NCBI GenBank assembly: GCA_011773985.1
Contig: WVWN01000024.1
Span: 73,614 to 115,547 of the forward strand
DNA: 41,934 bases
Direction of reading: 5' to 3'
Source: Candidatus Zixiibacteriota bacterium
GTDB lineage: Bacteria; RBG-13-66-14; B26-G2; WVWN01
A program made the position numbers and the translations under genes. The notes beneath the pieces are model-generated. The model was not told the origin of the DNA. It did no database searches and saw only the letters and a program-made list of their open reading frames with translations. This document shows positions 1 through 7,743 of this stretch, one piece after another. Every line of letters starts with the position of its first letter. The stretch's first letter is position 1.

Positions 1-444
1 GAGGAGGCGGCGAAGGCGAGCATGCTGCAGAGCAACAAGGCCGCGGCGGCGGCGATGGTCGCCGCGGGTACGGTTTGTGCGACCGATATCACCGGCTTCG
101 GCTTTCTCGGGCACGCGTTGGAAGTGGCCAAGGCCTCGGGCGTCGGCGTCAGGGTCTTTGCCTCGCGCGTCCCCCAACTGCCCCAAGCCCTCGCGTTCGC
201 AGAGAAGTACGTACCCGGCGGCTTGACTAAGAACTTGAAATTTGCCGAGCCGCATATAAAGGTGGCGGAGGGCGTGCCCTCCGCGATGGTAAATCTGCTC
301 GCGGACCCGCAGACGTCGGGCGGTTTGCTCGTGGCTCTGCCGCCCGCGCGCGCGGCGGCCTATGCCGCGGAAGTAGGCGGCCCGGCCGCGGCGGTCGCGG
401 AGGTCTTCGCGTCGCCTTCGCCCGTGATAGAGGTGTTAAATTGA
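1..444 (+). CDS. selD: Selenide, water dikinase (SelD), C-terminal part; 5' end outside window
   Basis: The frame is open from base 1, so only the last 147 codons are present of a protein usually near 350 aa. SelD makes selenophosphate from selenide and ATP, the selenium donor for selenocysteine and 2-selenouridine in tRNA. Visible family motifs are DITGFGFLGHALEVA, the conserved glycine-rich stretch of the AIR-synthase-like C-terminal domain, and LLADPQTSGGLLVALP near the end. The catalytic Cys/Sec and Lys lie upstream and cannot be seen. The lipoprotein gene starts 39 bases after the stop. Its presence implies selenium use, but no clear selenoprotein was recognised in this window. Confidence 0.93.
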   Translation, partial: EEAAKASMLQSNKAAAAAMVAAGTVCATDITGFGFLGHALEVAKASGVGVRVFASRVPQLPQALAFAEKYVPGGLTKNLKFAEPHIKVAEGVPSAMVNLLADPQTSGGLLVALPPARAAAYAAEVGGPAAAVAEVFASPSPVIEVLN

Positions 445-483
445 GTTTGCTGAGGAGTGGTGGGTTTCACGCGGAGGTATGAG

Positions 484-1065
484 ATGAGATACTTAACGGC
501 GGCAGTCTCCTTGTTAGCGGTTTTGGCGCTTTTGGTAGCTTGCCGAAAAGGGCCCAAAGAGAAGGAAATACTCCCGCCCCCTAAGATAGTAAAACGCATA
601 CCCGTAGACGCCAACCCTTTACGGAAGACGTACGAAGCGGAGGAACTCGGGCCCGAGGTTACGCGCGGCGATTTGACTTCGGACCCCTTGGCCTCGAATC
701 AAATGGCTTTGTTCGTGAAGCCGGGCGACGCCAAACCCGGCGAGTACGTGGCGTGGGGCCCCTACGAGGAGATCTCGCCGGGGTCCTATATCGCGCGTTG
801 GCGTTTGAGGGCGGCCGACTTGCCACAGGACGGGAAGGCCGTAATTTGGCTCGACATTTCCGGTACGCCGAAAGCCGATCGGGACGATTACAAGACGCTT
901 ATGGGGAAAACCTTGTACGCTAAGGATTTCCCCGACCCGGAAGAATACAACGTCTTCAAAATATTTTTCGACGTCAACGAGCCTTTTATCTTCGAGCTGC
1001 GCACGCAATACCTCCAGGATTCGGAAATCTGGGTTGACTGGACGAGCCTCGAGCTCGCGCAATAG
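484..1065 (+). CDS. Lipoprotein with a beta-sandwich (CBM-like) domain
   Basis: 193 aa. The ATG at 484 is preferred over an in-frame GTG at 457 because GGAGG (473-477) sits 6 bases upstream. The N-terminus is a lipoprotein signal: a charged start, a hydrophobic run, then a lipobox LLVAC followed by R-K-G, so the mature Cys should be lipidated. The rest is beta-rich; residues about 80-190, including GPYEEISPGSYIARWRL and the ending IWVDWTSLELA, resemble the galactose-binding-like or carbohydrate-module sandwich fold often found in cell-surface proteins. No catalytic motif was seen. It ends at a terminator hairpin. Function unknown; likely an envelope binding protein. The lipoprotein call is firm, the fold call tentative. 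Confidence 0.75.
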   Translation: MRYLTAAVSLLAVLALLVACRKGPKEKEILPPPKIVKRIPVDANPLRKTYEAEELGPEVTRGDLTSDPLASNQMALFVKPGDAKPGEYVAWGPYEEISPGSYIARWRLRAADLPQDGKAVIWLDISGTPKADRDDYKTLMGKTLYAKDFPDPEEYNVFKIFFDVNEPFIFELRTQYLQDSEIWVDWTSLELAQ

Positions 1066-1087
1066 CTTGACGCCGAGCGAAAGGGTG

Positions 1088-1124
1088 CGAGCGGGCTCTC
1101 GGGCCTGCTCGGTTTTACGTTTTA
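1088..1124 (+). terminator. Rho-independent terminator after the lipoprotein gene
   Basis: Stem CGAGCGGGC (1088-1096) pairs with GCCTGCTCG (1103-1111) around a six-base loop, with one G-T wobble, followed by GTTTTACGTTTT. It overlaps the last codons of the convergent DUF2292 gene. Confidence 0.6.
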
Positions 1125-1267
1125 CCGTCCGCGGCGAGGTCCTCGAGCTTTAGCGTCCGGTTGACCCGCACGAAGACGACGCGGCCCGCTTCGAATTTTA
1201 GTTCCACCGTCCCGTAAAACTTTTCCTGGGCCAGGCGGCCGAGATAAAGTACTAATTCCTTGAGCAT
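1115..1267 (-). CDS. Small DUF2292 (YezD-like) protein
   Basis: A 50-aa protein starting MLKELVLYLGRLAQEKFYG and ending LEDLAADGKT. The pattern of a short helix, then FYGTVELKFEAGRVVFVRVN, then a charged tail, matches the DUF2292 family (B. subtilis YezD type), where the central strand pair reads roughly 'G-x-V-x-x-x-x-x-x-G-x-[IV]-x-x-[IV]-x-x-x-x'. Members are about 40-65 aa and of unknown function. The start is ATG at 1267. A purine-rich AGGAAAGGGGGG lies about 15 bases upstream, so the ribosome site is not ideal. The gene is divergent from the channel-like gene at 1400, and the shared spacer holds inverted repeats (1298-1323) that could regulate both. Confidence 0.7.
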   Translation of the reverse strand: MLKELVLYLGRLAQEKFYGTVELKFEAGRVVFVRVNRTLKLEDLAADGKT

Positions 1268-1297
1268 GACGAGTGGTTAGACCCCCCTTTCCTGGGT

Positions 1298-1323
1298 GCT
1301 ATATTATTTATAGCATATTGCTA
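1298..1323. promoter_or_regulatory. Overlapping AT-rich inverted repeats, candidate operator
   Basis: Two dyads overlap: GCTAT (1298-1302) with ATAGC (1310-1314), and TAGCA-TAT-TGCTA (1311-1323). They stand out in a GC-rich genome and lie between the divergent DUF2292 and channel-like genes. They could bind a dimeric regulator or hold the minus-strand promoter of the DUF2292 gene. Confidence 0.4.
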
Positions 1324-1355
1324 ACGCGAAGTCAACCCCCCTTTTTTCGCGCCGC

Positions 1356-1384
1356 TTGACAAGGCCCTTGGTGGGTGTTACGAT
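1356..1384 (+). promoter_or_regulatory. Sigma-70-type promoter for the channel-like gene
   Basis: TTGACA (1356-1361), 17 bases, TACGAT (1379-1384). The expected start of transcription is about 1391, only some 9 bases before the GTG start, so AAAGG at 1386-1390 would fall outside the message. Confidence 0.6.
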
Positions 1385-1399
1385 TAAAGGTAATATTAA

Positions 1400-2071
1400 G
1401 TGACTACTCGGACGAGGGCCGAAGCCGATTTACGGGGCCTAGCCGGCGAATACGATAAAATCGCGGCCGAGCTCGGCGCGGGGCGGCGGGTCGAGGCCGC
1501 GGCGTTGTCCGCTTATTTGGAAACCGCGTCGCGGGCCCACGACGAGATGGGCGACGACGACCGGTACACGTTGCGCTACGGCCTCGGCTATTTGGAGCAA
1601 CTGCTGGCGCGGGGGGGACAATTCGTTGCCGCCGACGCGTTTTACCGTGCCCGCCTCGAGCTTACGCGCCGCGACTACAAATTTCGTTTCCGGGACTACC
1701 GCGACGTCTCGGCGCTCTTGAGGGCCTGGGCGTTCCGCTTGTGGCGTTTCTCGAGCCGATATGGGACCAGCGCGCTGCGCCTGGCGTGGGTCACGTTCAA
1801 CGTCGCGTTGTGGTTCGCGGTCCTGTATTTCGTATTGGACGTCCTCGCCGTACGGTACCTGGGCCAACGAGCGTTTGCTTCGTACGCGCAGGTCTCGTAT
1901 TTGAGCTACTTCGTCGTCGGCTTCGAGGGGTTATTCCCCGGGACGGCGGTTTTTTTGGCGAATAATTTCTGGGCGCAACTTGCCCTCGCCCTCGAAAACG
2001 GCGTCGGCGCGGTTTTGATTTTATCGCTCGTGAGCTTGGTGGCGCGACGGGTTTGGCGCGGCCTGGGCTAA
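1400..2071 (+). CDS. Two-TM ion-channel-like membrane protein with altered filter
   Basis: 223 aa with a GTG start. Residues 1-110 form a soluble helical domain. The rest looks like a two-TM channel: a YGTSALRL lead-in, TM1 (about 125-147), a re-entrant segment SYLSYFVVGFEGLFP (166-180), then TM2 (about 198-215) ending in ARRVWR. This is the layout of Ion_trans_2-type potassium channels, in particular those with the pattern 'Y-F-S-x-x-T-F-T-T-x-G-[FY]-G-D-x-x-P'. Here the filter reads V-V-G-F-E-G, so the usual G-[YF]-G-D is lost. It may be a channel of different selectivity or a non-conducting relative. The PorV-like gene begins 35 bases downstream and is probably co-transcribed. Confidence 0.6.
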   Translation: MTTRTRAEADLRGLAGEYDKIAAELGAGRRVEAAALSAYLETASRAHDEMGDDDRYTLRYGLGYLEQLLARGGQFVAADAFYRARLELTRRDYKFRFRDYRDVSALLRAWAFRLWRFSSRYGTSALRLAWVTFNVALWFAVLYFVLDVLAVRYLGQRAFASYAQVSYLSYFVVGFEGLFPGTAVFLANNFWAQLALALENGVGAVLILSLVSLVARRVWRGLG

Positions 2072-2106
2072 GGGCCGGCGCGGCTCGGGCGCCTCGGAGG
2101 ACCGAA

Positions 2107-3024
2107 ATGAAGAGAGTTATTCCGTTACTAGTTGCGACATCGGTCGGTGCTTGCGTGGCGGGAGCCGCGGACGCGGGCTCTTCCGCCGCGGCGTTTCTGA
2201 AGATAGGGGTCGGCGCCCGTGCGGTCGGGATGGGCGAGGCCCAAGCCGCGCTCGCCGCGGGGCCGGAGGCGCTCTACTGGAACCCCGCGGGCCTCGCGGC
2301 CGACGACCGCCGCGCGGTATCGTTCACCCACAGCGAGTGGCTCGAGGACATCCGCTACGAGTACTTGGGCTTGTCTTATCCGCTTTTCGGCCTGGGCACG
2401 GTGGGGTTCTCCGCGGGCCGCGTGAGTATGGGTAAGCTCGAAGGCCGCGACGAGCAGGGCAATCCCACGGGCGATTTCGGCGCGAGCGATATGGCGCTCT
2501 CGCTCGGCTACGCCAGGCGGCTTTGGGAATTCGTCTCGTTGGGCGCGGGCGCCGAGTATATCTCCTCCAAGATCGAGAACGAGAGGGCGTCGGCTTTCGC
2601 CGGGTCCTTCGGCGCGGCGGCCGAGCTGCCTTTGCCCGGGCTGTCCGCGGGCGTCTCCGCCTCCAACCTCGGCGGCGAGATGAAGTTCATCGAGGAGGGC
2701 GACCCGTTGCCGTTCGTCGCGCGCGGCGGCCTGGCGTACCTGTTGCCCTTCGGCGGCGAGACGAACGAGGTTACGGTCGCGGCGGACGCGGTGAAGTTCC
2801 GCGACCGCGACGTCGCCGTCAACGCCGGCCTCGAATATTGGTTTATGAAAACGGTCGCCGCCCGGGCCGGTTACAAGGCGAACTACGACGAGGACGGCCT
2901 TACGGGCGGCCTCGGCTTCAGATATTCGCCCACGGAAACGCTGGGGCTCTTGGCGGACTACGCTTACGCCGACATGGGCGTCTTCGGCGCCACGCACCGC
3001 ATTTCCGTCGGGATGCGGTTCTGA
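2107..3024 (+). CDS. PorV/PorQ family outer-membrane beta-barrel protein
   Basis: 305 aa from ATG 2107, chosen because of the GGAGG 6-7 bases upstream; the frame is open further 5' but that part reads as out-of-phase sequence. A signal peptide covers about residues 1-24. It is followed by AFLKIGVGARAVGMGEA and EALYWNPAGLA, the N-terminal signature of the PorV/PorQ (UPF0164) family, then alternating beta strands to a C-terminal strand ending M-R-F, as in outer-membrane barrels. In Bacteroidota PorV shuttles type IX secretion cargo, but many relatives in other phyla have no proven link to that system. The next gene encodes a protein with a type IX-like C-terminal domain, which makes a link worth testing. 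A terminator follows. Confidence 0.82.
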   Translation: MKRVIPLLVATSVGACVAGAADAGSSAAAFLKIGVGARAVGMGEAQAALAAGPEALYWNPAGLAADDRRAVSFTHSEWLEDIRYEYLGLSYPLFGLGTVGFSAGRVSMGKLEGRDEQGNPTGDFGASDMALSLGYARRLWEFVSLGAGAEYISSKIENERASAFAGSFGAAAELPLPGLSAGVSASNLGGEMKFIEEGDPLPFVARGGLAYLLPFGGETNEVTVAADAVKFRDRDVAVNAGLEYWFMKTVAARAGYKANYDEDGLTGGLGFRYSPTETLGLLADYAYADMGVFGATHRISVGMRF

Positions 3025-3063
3025 TGCCGACATGATTAAAGTTAAATAATATATAAATAAAGG

Positions 3064-3086
3064 AACCGCCCCGCCGGGGCGGTTTT
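3064..3086 (+). terminator. Rho-independent terminator after the PorV-like gene
   Basis: Perfect 9-bp stem AACCGCCCC / GGGGCGGTT with loop GCC, followed by TTTT overlapping the stem end. Confidence 0.8.
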
Positions 3087-3088
3087 GC

Positions 3089-3118
3089 TTGCCGCGCGCG
3101 GGGCCGCTATGTTATATT
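3089..3118 (+). promoter_or_regulatory. Promoter for the two-gene secreted-protein operon
   Basis: TTGCCG (3089-3094), then TTATATT (3112-3118), giving 17-18 bases of spacing. It lies just after a terminator and about 65 bases before the ATG at 3185. Confidence 0.5.
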
Positions 3119-3184
3119 TTCTCCGGACAGAAGAGTATGCGATGCCCGCTCGCAACGGAACCGGCGCGGGAGGGATAGATAGAT

Positions 3185-3799
3185 ATGAAATCTTTCGGGA
3201 AATACGGTTTTGTCGCCGGCGCTTTGCTCTGCGCGGCCGCGGCGGCGTGGGCCGTAGGCGAGCTTAGTATTACCAGCCCGCCGGACGGCGGCGCGTTTAA
3301 ACCGGGCCAGGTCGTCCGCATCGAATGGCGCAATTTCACGACCAACCCGATCGACATCTGGCTGAAGTGGGACGGCCGCCGCAGGAAGATCGGCGAATAC
3401 GGCACCGAGACGGACGGCATGATAATGTGGCGCGTCCCGGAGGACGAGGCGGGCGAATACCGCATCGTCGTCGAGGAGGCGGGCGGCCTGGGCTCCAGCT
3501 CGTCCGTGACTTTGACCGTCATCGGCGAGGCGCCCGTATTGCCGGAGGTCTACGCTTCGCCCAACCCGTTCGACCTGTCCGTCGGTTTGCCGTTGTTGAC
3601 TTTCGTCGGCGCGCCCGAGGGCTCGAGCGCCGTTATCTACGACATGGAGGGCCGCGAGGTAGTCAAGCTTTCGGGGCCTCTCCTTCAGTGGCGCGGCCGC
3701 AACGAGCGCGGCGACATGGTCGCCGGCGGCACGTACATGTTCGTCGTCGAATTTCCTTCGGGCGAGAAACATACGGGCAAGATCGCGGTCGTGAAGTGA
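3185..3799 (+). CDS. Secreted protein with Ig-like domain and type IX/FlgD-like C-terminal domain
   Basis: 204 aa. A signal peptide (1-24) ends AWAVG. Residues 26-113, with LSITSPPDGGAFKPG and GEYRIVVEEAGG, resemble the Ser/Thr-rich GPI-anchor/Kre9-type Ig fold. The last 85 residues hold YASPNPFD, VIYDMEGREVVKL, W-x-G-R-N-E-R-G and VAGGTYMFVVE, then end GKIAVVK. This order (PNPF, 'Y/D-x-x-G-R-x-V', 'G-x-Y', K-I-x-V) is that of FlgD-like Ig and type IX secretion type A sorting domains. GGGAGGG lies about 10 bases before the ATG. Its stop codon overlaps the GTG start of the next gene. It follows a PorV-like gene with its own terminator between. Function probably cell-surface or extracellular; exact role unknown. 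Confidence 0.75.
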   Translation: MKSFGKYGFVAGALLCAAAAAWAVGELSITSPPDGGAFKPGQVVRIEWRNFTTNPIDIWLKWDGRRRKIGEYGTETDGMIMWRVPEDEAGEYRIVVEEAGGLGSSSSVTLTVIGEAPVLPEVYASPNPFDLSVGLPLLTFVGAPEGSSAVIYDMEGREVVKLSGPLLQWRGRNERGDMVAGGTYMFVVEFPSGEKHTGKIAVVK

Positions 3800-4875
3800 G
3801 GAAGGCGCCCGTTCCGCTCGCGGCGCTGTTGCTGGTTTCGATCGCCTCGCCCGCGCGCGGCGCCCGCGTCCGCTCCGTATCGGTCGACGCCTACGAGGTT
3901 TTTACCGAGCTTACGGTCGAGTTGGACGAGCCGACGACGTTCACGTGCGAGGCCGGCGCACAGCCGCGTACGCTCGTGCTTTCAGTTGCGGCGGAAGCGC
4001 GGGGTGATATTTCCGCCGCACCGGCAGGCCGCATCGAGGGTATACGCGTGGCCCGGGCCAAGGGCGCGGCCACGTTCATGCTCGAAACGGCCGCGGACGT
4101 GGGGACGTTCCGCGCTTACCTCCAGCGGGAGCCCGCCGCGGTGATATTGGACGTCTACCGGCGGCTCGAGCTTACGTTGCCGCGTCCCGAGCCGCGGTTT
4201 AAGCGCGTTTTGGTTAATCGGAAAATTTTGCTCGTGGACGATGACGACGGCCCGGGCAACGGCAACAAATACAGCGTAGACGTCGACGCGAAGTACCGCG
4301 CGGCGCTCGAGGGTATGGGCGTTCCCTACGACGTTTACGTGGTGCGCGCCGGACGCGATGGCCCGCCCGCGACGAAGTTGTCCGAGTACCCCTTCGTTAT
4401 ATGGTTTAACGGTTTGGACGCGCGGCCGGTGGTTGTCTCCGCCGCGGACGAGCGCGCGGCGACTTCGTACTTGGAGAGCGGCGGGCGGTTGTGGTTGATC
4501 TCGCAGAACTACTTATCGGACGCGTCGCGCGGCAAGACCGCGTTCTGCCGGGAGGTTTTGGGGATAACGTCGTACGAAGCCGATACGCAAGTGGCCGAGG
4601 TCGCGGTCGGGCCGGCGGCGTCTTGTTTGCCGCGTTCCGCGTACGGTCTATCGGAAGAGTTGGCCGTAATAGGAAACTGGGGTGACGGCTTCGACGCCCC
4701 GGCCGACGCGGATATATTTTTCGCCGGCCCCGACGACGGCCTCTGTTACGGGATGGCGCGGCCGGTCGGCCCGGGGCGGGTGGCCTTCTTTTCGTTCGCC
4801 CTCGAGAACGTCGGCTACGTCGGCCGCATCTCCGACATAATGGAGGCGGCGTTGAACCAGTTGGCGGGCGAATAG
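3796..4875 (+). CDS. Secreted protein: AMIN-like N-terminal domain plus amidotransferase-like domain
   Basis: 359 aa from GTG 3796, which overlaps the upstream TGA as GTGA, a sign of translational coupling. The open frame reaches further 5' but only as an out-of-phase shadow of the upstream gene. After a signal peptide (1-22), residues 25-120 show the beta-rich pattern of AMIN domains: VRSVSVDAYEVFTELTVELD and IEGIRVARAKG, ending AVILDVYRR. AMIN domains hold envelope proteins near peptidoglycan or secretins. Residues 135-359 begin ILLVDDDDG and continue with FVIWFNG, YLESGGRLWLISQ and GPGRVAFFSF, the layout of class I amidotransferase-like or ThuA-like domains found in secreted proteins of uncultured phyla. 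No catalytic Cys was identified. Function unknown. Confidence 0.6.
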   Translation: MRKAPVPLAALLLVSIASPARGARVRSVSVDAYEVFTELTVELDEPTTFTCEAGAQPRTLVLSVAAEARGDISAAPAGRIEGIRVARAKGAATFMLETAADVGTFRAYLQREPAAVILDVYRRLELTLPRPEPRFKRVLVNRKILLVDDDDGPGNGNKYSVDVDAKYRAALEGMGVPYDVYVVRAGRDGPPATKLSEYPFVIWFNGLDARPVVVSAADERAATSYLESGGRLWLISQNYLSDASRGKTAFCREVLGITSYEADTQVAEVAVGPAASCLPRSAYGLSEELAVIGNWGDGFDAPADADIFFAGPDDGLCYGMARPVGPGRVAFFSFALENVGYVGRISDIMEAALNQLAGE

Positions 4876-4893
4876 GAGCGGCTTCGAGGGCGG

Positions 4894-4917
4894 CCCGCCG
4901 GTACGGCGGGTTTTATT
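4894..4917 (+). terminator. Rho-independent terminator before ruvC
   Basis: Perfect 7-bp stem CCCGCCG / CGGCGGG with loop GTA, then TTTTATT. It separates the secreted-protein operon from the ruv operon. Confidence 0.8.
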
Positions 4918-4943
4918 AAAACGAGGCCGGCGCTTGATCGCGA

Positions 4944-5435
4944 ATGAGGGTTTTGGGTATTGACCCCGGATTGACCGGTTCCGGTTTTGGCTGCGTGGAG
5001 AATCGCGGCAGGGCCTATTATAAATTATACGCGGATACCGCGGTGCCGCCTGCGGGATTGCCGCTTCCCGAACGTCTCGCCGTCATAAGGAATTTCACGC
5101 TCGAGATCCTCGAGGCCCTCAAACCGGAGTCGGTGGCGGTGGAGATGCTCTTCTCCCACGGGGGGCATCCTAAGACGGCGCTCCAGATGGCCCAGGCGCG
5201 AGGGGTCATACTCGAGGCGTGCGCCGCGGCGGGAGCTTCGGTAGTCGAGTACGCCCCGCGGCGCGTCAAGCAGGCGGTGGTAGGCGCGGGCGGTGCCTCG
5301 AAGGACCAGGTCGCGCGGATGGTTGCGAGGCACCTGAACTTGAAAGAGGCGCCCGCGAACCAGCACGAGGCGGACGCGTTGGCCGTCGCCCTCTGCGCGC
5401 ATTTCGTGTCCGCGCGCCAAAACGACACGCGGTGA
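4944..5435 (+). CDS. ruvC: Crossover junction endodeoxyribonuclease RuvC
   Basis: 163 aa, normal length. RuvC cuts Holliday junctions symmetrically in concert with RuvAB. It has the RNase H-like fold with the start motif VLGIDPGLTGSGFG (Asp7), VAVEMLF (Glu67) and HEADALAVAL (His141, Asp144). The catalytic set is therefore D-E-H-D, with His where E. coli has Asp138; Thermus RuvC also has His at that place, so this is a known variant. No good ribosome site is seen before the ATG. The stop overlaps the GTG of ruvA. First gene of ruvC-ruvA-ruvB-pyrE-DUF6642. No clear promoter was found after the upstream terminator. Confidence 0.96.
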   Translation: MRVLGIDPGLTGSGFGCVENRGRAYYKLYADTAVPPAGLPLPERLAVIRNFTLEILEALKPESVAVEMLFSHGGHPKTALQMAQARGVILEACAAAGASVVEYAPRRVKQAVVGAGGASKDQVARMVARHLNLKEAPANQHEADALAVALCAHFVSARQNDTR

Positions 5436-6055
5436 TATCCCACCTGAAAGGCGTCTTATTGAAGAAGAAGCGCGACGGCGTGGTCGTGGAGGCGGGCGGC
5501 GTCGGCTACGACGTTTTGTTGCCCGGCGCGGTCGCGGCGCAGCTCGAAGAACTCGGCGCGGGCGACGAAATTTCGCTCGTAATCTCGTACCACCTCATCG
5601 CGACGCCCTCGCGAATTACGCCCCTTCTGGTCGGCTTCACGAACGACGTCGAGCGGGAATTCTTCGAGCACTTCATATCGGTCTCGGGCATCGGCCCCAA
5701 GGCCGCGGCGCGGGCGCTCACGCTCCCCTTCGCGCGCGTCGCCCAGGCCATAATCGAGGGGGACGTCGGCGCGCTCACGCTCCTGCCCGGCGTCGGGCGC
5801 AAACGAGCCGAGGAGATAGTACACCAGCTCAAAGATAAAGTTGCCGCGGCGGCCTTGAGCCGGACGCGAGCGGAGGCCGCGCCGCCGAGCGCCGCGGAGG
5901 CGCTCTTGGAGGCGGAGGCGGTGCTCGAGCAGCTCGGCTACAGCCGTCCGGAGATAAAGGCCATTGTGGATAACCTTGGCGACGGCGCGCGGGGGTGCTC
6001 CAGCGCGGAGGAAGTGCTCTCGCTTATCTACGCCCGCCAGAAGCGAGGGTCATGA
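5432..6055 (+). CDS. ruvA: Holliday junction branch migration protein RuvA
   Basis: 207 aa from GTG 5432, overlapping the ruvC stop as GTGA; the longer open frame is a shadow of ruvC. RuvA binds four-way junctions as a tetramer and loads RuvB. The N-terminal OB fold begins [20 protein letters not shown]. Two helix-hairpin-helix motifs follow, [13 protein letters not shown] and [15 protein letters not shown]-terminal three-helix domain with [15 protein letters not shown] contacts RuvB, after an Ala/Pro-rich linker. Length and order are typical. The start of ruvB overlaps the stop by ATGA. Confidence 0.96.
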   Translation: MISHLKGVLLKKKRDGVVVEAGGVGYDVLLPGAVAAQLEELGAGDEISLVISYHLIATPSRITPLLVGFTNDVEREFFEHFISVSGIGPKAAARALTLPFARVAQAIIEGDVGALTLLPGVGRKRAEEIVHQLKDKVAAAALSRTRAEAAPPSAAEALLEAEAVLEQLGYSRPEIKAIVDNLGDGARGCSSAEEVLSLIYARQKRGS

Positions 6056-7119
6056 CGGACCTTTCGCGCAGCGAGCTCATTTCGCGGGAGGAAAAACCGG
6101 AGGACGCGACTTTCACCGCGCCGTTGCGGCCGCGCCGCTTCGACGAGTTCGTGGGGCAAAAGGCGGTGTTGGATAATTTAAAGATCGCCGTAGCCGCGGC
6201 GCGGGATAGGGGCGAGCCGCTCGACCACCTCCTCCTTTACAGCCCGCCCGGCCTCGGAAAGACGACGCTCGCACACGTAGTCGCCAACGAGCTCGCCGTG
6301 AGTATTACCGCAACCTCGGGCCCGGCCCTCGAGCGCCCCGGCGACCTGATGGGTCTGTTAACCAACCTCGGCGAGGGCGACATCCTCTTCATAGACGAAG
6401 TCCATCGCCTCCCGCGCGTCGTGGAGGAGTTCTTGTATCCCGCGCTCGAAGAGTTTAAAATAGACTTCATTCTAGACAAGGGGCCGGAGGCGCGCACCGT
6501 GAAGTTTAACCTGAAGCCGTTTACCCTCGTCGGCGCTACGACGCGCGTGGGGTTGCTCACGGCGCCGCTCCGCGACCGCTTCGGCCTCTTCCATCACCTC
6601 GAGTTCTACCCGCCCGCGGACCTCGAGCGCATCCTCCTTCGCTCGGCGAAGATCCTGGCCGTGCCGTTGACGCGCGGCGGCGCGGAGGCCGTGGCGCGCC
6701 GCGCGCGCGGCACGCCCCGCGTGGCCAACCGCCTACTGCGGCGCGTCCGCGACTACGCCCAGGTGAAAGGGCGGGACGAGGTGGACGAGGAGGCCGCGGC
6801 CGAAGCGCTCAAGTTGCTGGGCATTGACCGGGAAGGGTTGGACGCCCTCGACCGCCGCGTGCTGAACGTGATAATCGATACCTACGACGGCGGCCCGGTG
6901 GGGCTGAAGGCGCTCGCGGCTACGCTCAACGAGGAGGAGGACACGCTCGCCGACGTCGTCGAGCCGTTCCTGCTCAAAATCGGCTTTCTGGGGCGGACGC
7001 AACGAGGCCGCGTCGCGACGCGCCGCGCGTACGAGCACCAAGGCAAGAAAGCGCCGCGCGACCTTCCGGAAATCGAGCCCCTTCCCTTCGAGGAGGGTGG
7101 CGGCCATAACGCCCCCTGA
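6052..7119 (+). CDS. ruvB: Holliday junction DNA helicase RuvB
   Basis: 355 aa from ATG 6052, coupled to ruvA by ATGA. RuvB is the hexameric AAA+ motor of branch migration. It begins with [11 protein letters not shown]. Walker A is SPPGLGKTT (Lys70), where most RuvB read G-P-P-G-L-G-K-T-T; Walker B is [10 protein letters not shown] (Asp115, Glu116). Sensor 1 is [18 protein letters not shown]. The C-terminal winged-helix domain contains [20 protein letters not shown]. Everything needed for activity is present. pyrE begins three bases after the stop, so pyrimidine synthesis is tied to the repair operon. Confidence 0.97.
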   Translation: MTDLSRSELISREEKPEDATFTAPLRPRRFDEFVGQKAVLDNLKIAVAAARDRGEPLDHLLLYSPPGLGKTTLAHVVANELAVSITATSGPALERPGDLMGLLTNLGEGDILFIDEVHRLPRVVEEFLYPALEEFKIDFILDKGPEARTVKFNLKPFTLVGATTRVGLLTAPLRDRFGLFHHLEFYPPADLERILLRSAKILAVPLTRGGAEAVARRARGTPRVANRLLRRVRDYAQVKGRDEVDEEAAAEALKLLGIDREGLDALDRRVLNVIIDTYDGGPVGLKALAATLNEEEDTLADVVEPFLLKIGFLGRTQRGRVATRRAYEHQGKKAPRDLPEIEPLPFEEGGGHNAP

Positions 7120-7122
7120 GAT

Positions 7123-7704
7123 ATGCGTAGTATATTAGAGATTCCTCTCGCCGAGGCGCGCGACGAAATGCTCGCGCTCATCCGGGAAGTGGCGTATGCC
7201 GAAGGCGACTTCACGCTGGCGTCGGGCAAGAAGAGCAGGTACTACATCGACGGCCGGCGCGTAACGATCCATCCGCGCGGCGCGGTACTGACCGGGGTGC
7301 TCTTTTTCGAAGCGATACGGGACCTCGTCGAGGAGGGCGGCCCGCTCGGCATAACCGGCATGACGCTCGGCGCGGACCCGATAATCACGGCCACGGCGAT
7401 GGTCGCCGCGGCCAAGGGGTACGAGTTTTACCCGTTCTATTGCCGCAAGGAGCCGAAAGGCCACGGCGCCGGCCGCCAGCTCGAGGGTTTCTTCGACCCG
7501 GTCAAGCGGTGTGTCATCGTGGAGGACACGGCGACGACGGGGGCGTCGGCGCTCAAGGCCGCGGCCGCGGCTCGAGCCGCCAGCGTCGAACCGGTCGCCG
7601 TCGTGCTACTCGTCGACCGTGAGGAGGGCGCGCGGGAAGCGCTCGAGGAGGCAGGGCTGGAGTTTAGGGCGGTGTTCTCGGTGCGGGATTTAAAGACGGC
7701 TTAG
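7123..7704 (+). CDS. pyrE: Orotate phosphoribosyltransferase
   Basis: 193 aa. It joins orotate to PRPP to give OMP, the fifth step of UMP synthesis. Visible motifs are GDFTLASGKKSRYYID (residues 28-43) near the substrate site, the flexible loop RKEPKGHG (108-115), and the PRPP-binding signature VIVEDTATTGAS (131-142). Length fits the family. The start follows the ruvB stop by three bases. It is the only pyrimidine gene here, and placement behind ruvB suggests operon membership of convenience rather than a pathway cluster. The caspase-like gene follows 39 bases later without a terminator between. Confidence 0.93.
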   Translation: MRSILEIPLAEARDEMLALIREVAYAEGDFTLASGKKSRYYIDGRRVTIHPRGAVLTGVLFFEAIRDLVEEGGPLGITGMTLGADPIITATAMVAAAKGYEFYPFYCRKEPKGHGAGRQLEGFFDPVKRCVIVEDTATTGASALKAAAAARAASVEPVAVVLLVDREEGAREALEEAGLEFRAVFSVRDLKTA

Positions 7705-7743
7705 GGAGATGTTCGCTTCGGCCTCTTTGGCGATACGATTCCT

